Below are positions 19,021 to 25,265 of a stretch of 25,265 nucleotides of DNA, one piece after another. The stretch comes from Phoronis australis. Lineage: Eukaryota; Phoronida; Phoronidae. Each line of letters begins with the position of its first letter. The stretch's first letter is position 1. Made by a program: the position numbers and the translations under genes. The notes under the pieces were generated by a model that saw only the letters and a program-made list of their open reading frames with translations, did no database searches and was not told where the DNA came from. Where the stretch lies: positions 227,046 to 252,310 of the forward strand of contig NMRA01000097.1 of assembly GCA_002633005.1 (NCBI GenBank), given 5' to 3'.

Positions 19021-19563
19021 CAACACTAAAACTGCACACATTTAAATCATTTTTTATCCGTATAATTTTAATTACAGGGGTTAATTAATAAACTCAACAA
19101 ACTTACTGTTTTATTTTTTGCGGCCTATGTATGTTGCTAGTGGCCCGATGATGCAGCAATACAGATTTGAATAAGTGCCCTAGTTAATTAAAGATATCCC
19201 TGTTTCTAAGTTAAACTGCCCTGGCTGACAGAACCCAAAGGAGGTTACACAAATGGACCAAATTTGTATGCTGTATGATATATTTATCTACTTTGCTTGA
19301 CAGTTCATCATAACCTAATAGGCCTGCTACGCTAAACAGCAAATTTACCATTTCAGTGAAAACTGTTACTAATATGTATATTCCTCTCCACAGTAATTTT
19401 ACAATCAGAACTGAAGATGATGGGCACCGGAAAACAGTTCTAAGACATGCTTAGTGGGTTCAAATGTAATAGAGTATCATCAAGTCTCAAACAGGCGAAA
19501 GCAAAAAAGGTATTGAATCCGGTTTACGGGCCAAATGGAGATGTTAGCTGACCTAGGAAGCCG

Positions 19564-19768
19564 ATGAGTCCGTGACCCGTGTTTGGCGGTCCGTTAACCG
19601 TGTTTCCTCGTGAATATGAGTCCGTGTCCCGTGTATTTGGGTGCGTGATTGGATGGTGTTTTGTGACTCCGTTCCTGTGTTTGTGAGTCAGTGGACGGTG
19701 TTTGCAGGTCCGTGAGACGTGTTCATGCGTCCTTGCCCGTGTTTATGAGTCCGTTGATCGTGTAGTTT
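19564..19768 (+). repeat. Degenerate minisatellite, nine units of 20-30 bp
   Basis: Consensus about GAGTCCGTGNCCCGTGTTT plus 1-3 bases, repeated nine times with substitutions and one longer unit (30 bp). GC-rich and CpG-rich against an AT-rich background. Located in the presumed intron between 17865 and 20225. No coding sense. Confidence 0.85.
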
Positions 19769-20224
19769 AGGTACCTTGATACAGGAGAAACATTTCCTTT
19801 TAAAATCTGACTTATATTTGCATACTTGCACTCGCATTTACGAATGGATTTGGACTCTTAAAAATGACCAGAAAACCTAACTAGGGGTTAGTAGGGGTGG
19901 TTCGGAATTTTACTTTTTCTGTTATTTTTTCAAGCATTTCACTTGCTACAGCCAGCGAATAAACATGTTTGCTAGAAAGCACAGATTTAACTTTCGTATC
20001 TGCAACAAGTCGTGCTACAATTTCGAAGACGAGGGCTACTCGCATTTACTGTCCCAGATATCCTTTCTAAAACTCTAGTAAGGCCAAAGACTAATCTCAC
20101 AGCAAAAAATCCATGAATAAGAAATCCATTTGTAACACCAAACATGGGTTGTAAAGCCCATAGAACTACGTACTTGTTAACTTTCTCTATGTGTGTGTAG
20201 AGATCTTTTTTGTTACTTCCACAG

Positions 20225-20372
20225 GGAAGAGGCCTGGTACCACTGGGTATACATGTACTCCTACATTAACGGAGTGGTGGCACACATGGACGGAATTCTT
20301 TCTGCTTACTTCCCTTCGAATAAGACCACAACACTGAAACAGCCCATGATCTTCATGAATAGACTCTGCTGA
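20225..20372 (+). CDS. Terminal exon, LamG/concanavalin-like strand pattern
   Basis: Follows a strong acceptor (TTTTTTGTTACTTCCACAG), enters in phase 2 and runs 48 codons to TGA at 20370-20372. AATAAA lies 95 bases downstream. The text EEAWYHWVYMYSYINGVVAH, then MDGILSAYF, has the W-x-H-h-x-h-x-Y ... h-x-h-x-DG-x-L layout of one beta-hairpin in laminin-G and concanavalin-like lectin domains, where the second strand carries the (V/M)DG turn. The resemblance covers one hairpin only, so the family is tentative. Joined to 17755-17865 (exit phase 2), the junction codon is AGG (Arg) and the frame stays open. Introns of about 2.3 kb with repeats between are ordinary for such genomes. Confidence 0.6.
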
Positions 20373-20466
20373 AGCTTGACAGTGATCTGATGAGAAAGCA
20401 AAATGATGTTATTACTAAGTAAGCTTGCCTGCTACATGATGACTCATCCTTAAAATAATTCCACAA

Positions 20467-20472
20467 AATAAA
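20467..20472 (+). terminator. Polyadenylation signal AATAAA
   Basis: Canonical hexamer 95 bases after the TGA of the 20225-20372 exon, on the same strand. Confidence 0.5.
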
Positions 20473-20479
20473 ACCTAAA

Positions 20480-21289
20480 AGTTTCAAAATATAAAATACG
20501 ACTAGTTAAGATCATGAAGGTCAATGTTTGCAGAATTCAAAGACAAACTGTCAAATGTGTTATGTTCCAGAATGCACAATCAGTTTCCACTGAGCTATAA
20601 GTGGGAAAATTGAGACAAGAAGGCTGCATGAAGTAATATGGAGTAAAGAAAGCCCCGCATATAAATGGAACAAATTGAATCCAAGTCACATACTAGTAGC
20701 TGTGACTCAATCAATTCCATTTTGATGCACAGTGGGTTTATAATCAGAGAATATTTTGATCAACTTTGTGAAAAATATTTTCATCCTAGGAAAATAATTC
20801 GTAAGACATCATTTGTTAGGTCTCAATTACACTTTCAATGCACACATCAATATTATTATGGATGAATTGTATTTTGATGATAACTTCTAAGATACTTTTG
20901 TTAGCCAATTAGATGTAACTTGAGTGTGTCATGGACATACGCTGTGAATTTCTAAGATTAAAATGTTTCTGATGGCTAAGATATCAATTCAGAATGATTA
21001 AGCTGTTATTGGTACTTTGCAATTGAATCAAAATTAAATTAGAGCAATACAACATCTATTTTTTCTTAATCAAAATACATCGATTCGGCCTTTTACACAA
21101 GACCATCATCACAGACAAGTCTATGCTATGACTTTACACTCTTTATGATGTTAACTTTTAAACAAATTGAATATCTTGAAAGATATGATACAATCGCATA
21201 ACTAGTGAGTAAATATTGCCAACCTAAAGATGAAATGTGTAATGTTTAAAAACGCAATTGCCGGCAATTCAACAACTTCTAATACTCAC
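20480..21289. other. AT-rich stretch without supported features
   Basis: A 66-codon plus-strand frame at 20665-20865 has no splice support and AT-driven composition. Probably the gap between the plus-strand gene end and the minus-strand exons that follow. Confidence 0.45.
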
Positions 21290-21331
21290 CTTTATTATTC
21301 ACTTCATATAATTCATTTGAGCTTGTATCAT
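21290..21331 (-). CDS. 42-nt phase 1-1 exon, unknown protein
   Basis: Minus strand, with acceptor GCGCTACCTGCCAG and strong donor AATAAAG|GTGAGT. The phase-1 frame reads DTSSNELYEVNNK and leaves in phase 1. Acidic, Ser/Asn-rich, likely a linker. It joins the upstream exon 21879-21935 in phase, the junction codon being GAT (Asp). Short exons are hard to prove from sequence; the two sites and matching phases are the evidence. Confidence 0.5.
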
Positions 21332-21420
21332 CTGGCAGGTAGCGCAGCGCCAATCAAAAAACTCCATGCAAATGACGTGAAATTTTTGAAAAGCACTTCT
21401 TAGTTACCAGACAACTAGTT

Positions 21421-21681
21421 CTACCTGACTCCACTGGTTGACGTTTTGCTAATTTTAACTAGCTGATACAGGTACCATTACAAAAATACTAGTACAAATG
21501 CTCGGTTCTACCTGACTCCGCTTGTTGCAAAATGTCCAACTAGCTGATCCAGGTATCGTCACAACAATACAAATGCTGACTCCATTGGTTGATATTTTGC
21601 AAAAGTCAACTATCTGATCCAAGTATCATCATAAAAATACAAATGCTAGGTCCTACCTGACTCCGCTGGGTGACATTTCAG
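21421..21681 (+). repeat. Three to four diverged tandem units of 65-87 bp
   Basis: Units start with CTACCTGACTCC or its remnant at 21421, 21508, about 21572 and 21653. Each carries GTTG(A), a TTTTGC/GCAAAA stretch, AACTA(G/T)CTGATCCA(G/A)GTA and a closing AATACAAATGCT. The last unit is cut short. They lie in the intron between the exons at 21879 and 21331. Confidence 0.8.
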
Positions 21682-21685
21682 TAGG

Positions 21686-21746
21686 CCTAAGTCTCTAAGA
21701 CTAAGACTCCTAGTCACTAAGACTAAGATTAAGAGGCTTAGGTAAG
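21686..21746. repeat. Short direct and inverted repeats of CTAAGA
   Basis: CTAAGACTAAGA occurs at 21695-21706 and 21717-21728, and the outer ends CCTAAG and CTTAGG are inverted. Simple-sequence expansion next to the tandem array. Confidence 0.6.
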
Positions 21747-21878
21747 GAATACAATACACATAACCGCAGTGTTCAAATATTTAAAAACGCGCCTTTCGCG
21801 AAGTTTCTCCGGCAAAAGAGCAGTGGTTTCTTTGAAGATCATACCAAGCATAAAATATAATAAATTAAGACCACGCAC

Positions 21879-21935
21879 CATGTCGAAATTCGTCCAATGC
21901 CGCGGTCACATTCCTCGGATTCGACAAATTCTCTG
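21879..21935 (-). CDS. 57-nt phase 1-1 exon, unknown protein
   Basis: Minus strand, with acceptor CGAAATGTTAATGTTCTAG and donor CATG|GTGCGT. The phase-1 frame reads AENLSNPRNVTAALDEFRH, amphipathic and helix-like, and leaves in phase 1. It joins 21290-21331 without a stop, giving a 33-residue continuous fragment. Composition is GC-richer than the introns. Not recognised; the earlier exons would lie above 21935. The opposite strand has an ATG in good context (CACCATGTCG) but only 19 codons before a stop. Confidence 0.5.
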
Positions 21936-21959
21936 CTAGAACATTAACATTTCGAAAGG

Positions 21960-22060
21960 AAGTAAAGATTGGGAATCCCTCTTGACAGAACGCATGCGCG
22001 TGACATAAGTCACTTCCACCTGGATTGGCTCGTTGATATCGTCCCGCTCCCGTCGGATAA
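21960..22060. promoter_or_regulatory. Promoter-like patch (NRF-1-like palindrome, inverted CCAAT)
   Basis: CGCATGCGCG (21991-22000) matches the core of the NRF-1 site, an inverted CCAAT box (ATTGG) lies at 22024-22028, and a GGGAATCCC palindrome at about 21971-21979. CpG-rich relative to its flanks. Part of it is the 34-nt dispersed repeat, so these words may come from a mobile element instead. Confidence 0.3.
22018..22051 (-). repeat. 34-nt dispersed repeat, copy 2 (inverted)
   Basis: Reverse complement of 17068-17101 with two mismatches. See copy 1. Confidence 0.8.
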
Positions 22061-22842
22061 GCACTCGTCTAAGTCGGGATTGCTACTTGCCACGTTGAGT
22101 TTATTATTGTGCTTCTTTTTCAAAACGAATTATTCTCAACATAACCAATGCTTATAAAAAACTGATACAAAGTCTGTCTCAGATACAATTCGTGATGCCT
22201 TGGAGTGTTCGTGAATGCAAATGTTTTGAGAAGCCAACAACGAATAAATCACTAAGTTACCGGCTTTAGATACAACAAACTAATTGACCTAGCACTCGGC
22301 CGAGGCCGTGCGAGTGCATAATGACATAAGTGTTTAATGACATAAAGCTGTTGTGAAACTATAACTCGATTTTATATCCTGTGTTCAGATGATCTTTATA
22401 CAGATATTCCTATTAATTATTCAAATCATTGTTACTGCACAGCTTTTGCTCTGACAGGTGTTTGGAAGGGTAACCTGACTTCGCGGCCCCTGAAGAGCTT
22501 ATTCACAAAATAATAACGCGCACATTTTTTGGCTCACCAGTATTCTCTTTACGTGAGTGGAAGATAAGTTTCCAACTTTATCGGGTTCCTAGCCACGACA
22601 GGGTTAGCAAAGGTTTTGTGTATTTAGAACTGAAAAATATGCAAGTCTAAAATTACAGCTCACAGCTATGTTCTCCTGTCTGTGTTTAACGGACTAATAA
22701 TTTAAATTTATCACGGAACACCCCACTGGACTTGGTAATTTGGCCTACCGAAAGTTAAGACTCCTAAAACTCCGTAACATAGAAATAACGTAACAAGTTT
22801 GTTCAATAACACAATGTATATTTAAAGGTTTTACTTCGAATT
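22061..22842. other. No supported gene; one inverted repeat
   Basis: 22292-22317 holds GCACTCGGCCGAGG…CGAGTGC, a 7-bp outer stem around a CGGCCG core, followed by TAATGACATAA repeated twice (22319 onward). Otherwise AT-rich. Confidence 0.45.
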
Positions 22843-22848
22843 TTGATA

Positions 22849-23073
22849 ATGCATTGGTTTAAAATGACGAAGTCAAGCGATAAGCTGGCACCAGTAAGCG
22901 TGTTGGGAAGTGCTGAACAGACTGCATTCGAACCTCTAATGTCATTGGTTGATTTCAATCCTCCATCTGCCGTCAGGTGTCAGGTAAAAGAGATGTGCAT
23001 GCTGTTATCGAGTGGAACTACTGTTTCTAAATTGAAACAAAATAGGCTGTTTTTGGGTGGCATTCTCGATTAA
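22849..23073 (+). CDS. Candidate first exon or short gene, unknown
   Basis: A TATA-like TATATTTAAAGG (about 22817-22828) lies 32 bases upstream of an ATG at 22849; a second ATG at 22864 has a better context (AAAATGACG). The frame reads KLAPVSVLGSAEQTAFEPLM and reaches a good donor (TGTCAG|GTAAAA) at 22983/22984 in phase 0, or continues to a stop at 23073. The first 40 codons have balanced composition; the rest looks less coding. No domain recognised. The TATA match is weak evidence in AT-rich DNA. Confidence 0.35.
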   Translation: MHWFKMTKSSDKLAPVSVLGSAEQTAFEPLMSLVDFNPPSAVRCQVKEMCMLLSSGTTVSKLKQNRLFLGGILD

Positions 23074-23079
23074 AAGACT

Positions 23080-24258
23080 GTTGTCCAGTTTATAGACAAG
23101 TTAACTCTTAACGCCGGTTTCGCCTGTTTTCGGATTCACACGAAGGTTAAAAAGTTACTTACTTTGAAGAGTTCAAAAATTTTGAACATAATCGCTTTTA
23201 ATACTACGATCCAATGAAATGTTTAAAAGGAATAAAAAGAATAGTTAATAAAGTTCAAAAGATATTACATGAACAACCCACACAGGTAAACAAAATTACA
23301 AATGACAGCAAGCCTAGGAGGCAGTGTAACGGCCGAAGGCGAAACGCTGTCGTCCTTTTCTACCAGATTCTGAAAATGACGAGCTACTCAGTACAAAAAA
23401 ACGCATTATTAAAGGCGAAGGCAACCTTTTTTCATGTCATTTTTAACAAAAATAAGGTTTGTTGATTATCCCAGACATATTTTTCACTAATTTACTGTTT
23501 TTTTTAATTTAATTAATTACTCGTCGTCTATTCCGGAAGTGACGTTTGGGAGGCAGGAATTTCGCTCCAATTTCTTTTCATATAGGAATGGAACGCAAAA
23601 GCTCGTCATAACTAGTTTTAAACAACTCCTGACGAAAGTACCATCTCACACAGTACTTTTACCACGTGAAGAAATTGCGGGAAAATCACAAAATTCACAA
23701 TTTTTGAAATCCGATCTGAGGAAAAATTTTGATGTTACCACATAGTTTTTAATCTCCTCCCCACTTAAATGTATGGAAATTGGGTACACGAGCTCAGTCA
23801 GTTGCTTGAATTCGCTTATCAATGTTAAAGGTCGCATTTTTCATACTTGGATATGGTTCTACTGTGAGAAATATTTGAGTCCTTACTTTAATTCCAGTAA
23901 ATGAAAGTTTTACTTACTGCAGTAGCACGTGTACTACGTATGAAATCGGAGAATCAAAACACACCATTATATTTACTCAACTCATCATCTTTAAGGCCAC
24001 GACAATAGTGACTACAGGTGTACATGTATGTATCCAATTATCGGACATGTAACCTTAACCAAGCACTAAAGAAATGTGACAATGCATTATGCTGTCGCAG
24101 AATGACCACTTTGGAGATGAAATAAGTGCGGTAGATAAAACTGGTATTTTGACAATCAGAAAACAAAAAAAACATTCTACAAATGAAAATTGCTAATGTA
24201 CAAGCTACTGTTTTACCTGAAATTACGTACGGGCAACGTTGCCTTTTTTGAATTCCAG
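23080..24258. other. AT-rich stretch, no supported gene
   Basis: Frames at 23214-23465, 23539-23745 and 23646-23837 lack matching splice sites or overlap on opposite strands. A palindrome GTTCAAAATTTTTGAAC sits near 23169-23185, just inside a minus-strand donor-like GTAAGT. Confidence 0.45.
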
Positions 24259-24454
24259 GTGATAGCTGCAATTGACCTATCGCAAGCTCCGCCCCTACGC
24301 GAAAAGTCACGTGATACCCGACATTCGAACGATATGTTAGAGGCAAATACACTGTCGCTAAACGACGTTCCTGGTGGAATCGTGAGTGTTTTTGCACTAT
24401 TTAAAAACGCGTCGACGGAGATCGACAAGAGGCGACGCTTTTCAACAGTGAATC
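24259..24454 (+). CDS. Candidate exon, both strands open
   Basis: Acceptor TTTTTTGAATTCCAG and strong donor GAATC|GTAAGT enclose 65 codons plus one base in phase 0, including LSLNDVPGGIVSVFALFKN and TEIDKRRRFSTVN. On the minus strand a frame from about 24464 to 24217 is also open and ends at TTTCAG|GTAAAA. The region contains CACGTGA and a CCGCCCC word, giving locally higher GC, which lengthens frames on both strands. The plus reading has the better amino acid balance and splice pair. A TATTTAAA word at 24398 could alternatively make this a promoter. Confidence 0.35.
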
Positions 24455-24941
24455 GTAAGTTCATGATATGGGAATTTGTAAAGGTGACGATGAAAAAATA
24501 AGTGCTCTAGGAGCCAGCGAAAATCCGAAGAACCCCTCGGCCTCGGGGCCACCTTCACCTGACAAATGACAAGGCAACTGGTACGATATGTTCATGTAAA
24601 GCTGGGTATGTACCTTAAAGTCGAATTATCTGTACGACTCCATAGATTTCATGATCTTTCGAATAAAATCAGTGAAGTTTCACCGATATTTTTATTCTGT
24701 CGTCTGCTAAATTTCGCCAAATGTAATGTAGGTCACAACTGGTGGGACTCCTGGAGGAAAGTAGGTCATATATTACAGACAACACATGCACTATAGTCTC
24801 TGACTAGATCGACCCGATAGCTTTTCTAATTTTGTAACGAAATATTTTGATAAAAATATTCAGGTCCATAGCTCAGGTACAAACTCATCTCGTCCTGGGC
24901 AAACAGTTAGCTCCGGTAGGTCTAGGCCTGTGTCTGGAATT

Positions 24942-25265
24942 CAGTGGCGGATCTAGGATACCACAGGGGGACCCAACATATGTTGCCTCGTGGAATTGGG
25001 CAAAGAGAGATTGTATGTGCACAGGCGGCCCGAAAGTTGCAGGGGCCAGGGATGTAGACCGTTGGACCTTCTGTTCAGAAAATGTATCGGTGGACTAAAA
25101 AAACAGGAACACGATTCCGCCGCGATCTGGGGTCTGAGCCCCCCCTCTTCGGCTACCGGTCCTAGTTACTGAACTCAATATTTTCTCACGCTGTTGCCTT
25201 TTCATTTTGCTTGCGGCAGCCAAGGGGGGTGGGCTGGGGCTACTGCCCCGCCCCCCCCCCCCCCA
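24942..25265 (+). mobile_element. Second CAGTGGCGGATC transposon-like element, cut by window end
   Basis: Begins CAGTGGCGGATCTAGGATA, then CCACAGGGGGACCCAAC. The first 19 bases are identical to 18177-18195 and the next 20 are close. The window ends in a run of 14 C followed by CA (CTACTGCCCCGCCCC…), the expected mirror of the G-run, so the other end probably lies just outside. The interior is unlike the first element. Open frames inside are composition effects. Confidence 0.5.

Noticed and set aside
19394-19454. Possible phase-2 terminal exon NFTIRTEDDGHRKTV after a good acceptor
   Set aside because: Phase fits 17755-17865 as an alternative ending, but it is only 20 codons, with no poly(A) signal close by; too short to call.
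21778-24411. Shared 14-mer TATTTAAAAACGCG at 21778 and 24398
   Set aside because: In 25 kb of AT-rich DNA about one such 14-base coincidence is expected, so it is not evidence for a shared promoter.
1-25265. CRISPR array, operon, phage, toxin-antitoxin or other prokaryotic system
   Set aside because: No regular spacer arrays, no ribosome binding sites, no long adjacent frames; the sequence behaves as intron-containing animal DNA.
1-25265. An entirely new biological system
   Set aside because: The unknown exons and repeat islands are noted individually, but nothing here combines into a coherent new system on sequence evidence alone.

Overview
The window reads as AT-rich nuclear DNA of a metazoan, most likely a marine invertebrate such as a cnidarian, mollusc, brachiopod or lancelet. 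The sequence alone does not settle the phylum. The evidence is short open frames bounded by GT/AG splice sites, AATAAA signals behind stop codons, a decayed LINE, a tRNA-derived sequence, transposon-end-like sequence and several decayed tandem repeats. Operons, Shine-Dalgarno sites and long intact frames are absent. There is no intact gene in one piece. What is visible is a set of exons lying in long introns and intergenic DNA.

Layout. 77-188 (-) is a Cys-rich exon. 2244-2726 (+) holds the last two coding exons of a gene, with AATAAA at 2864, and possible 5' exons from 1319. 4087-4224 (-) is a phase 1-1 exon resembling the end of a galactose-binding fold, with a possible terminal exon at 3446-3477. 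4489-4667 is a GTCGGC/GCCGAC repeat island. 6038-7473 is a near-identical tandem duplication with the window's only N at the junction, probably an assembly artefact. 7284-8220 (-) is a decayed L1-type reverse transcriptase. 8394-9078 is a two-unit diverged tandem repeat. 9.1-15.1 kb is mostly empty, with a weak exon pair near 12.3-12.8 kb.

15115-15621 (-) is the best single coding block: a signal peptide followed by a PAN/apple-like domain. 16.3-16.9 kb (-) is GC-richer, with strong splice donors and a fragment resembling the C-terminal cytoplasmic domain of P2X7-like proteins. 17755-17865 and 20225-20372 (+) are phase-matched exons that may end a lectin-like protein, with AATAAA at 20467. 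Between them lie a transposon-like element (18177-19020) containing a tRNA-like sequence, and a minisatellite (19564-19768). 21290-21331 and 21879-21935 (-) are phase-matched exons of an unrecognised protein, with a tandem repeat in the intron between them. 22.8-24.5 kb has weak first-exon candidates. 24942 to the end is a second transposon-like element.

Several minus-strand exons (77-188, 4087-4224, 15115-15621) look extracellular and Cys-rich, so they could be parts of one or more secreted modular genes, but linkage is not shown. I found no convincing new biological system. The firmest observations are the duplication with N, the phase-matched exon pairs, the PAN/apple exon and the repeat islands.
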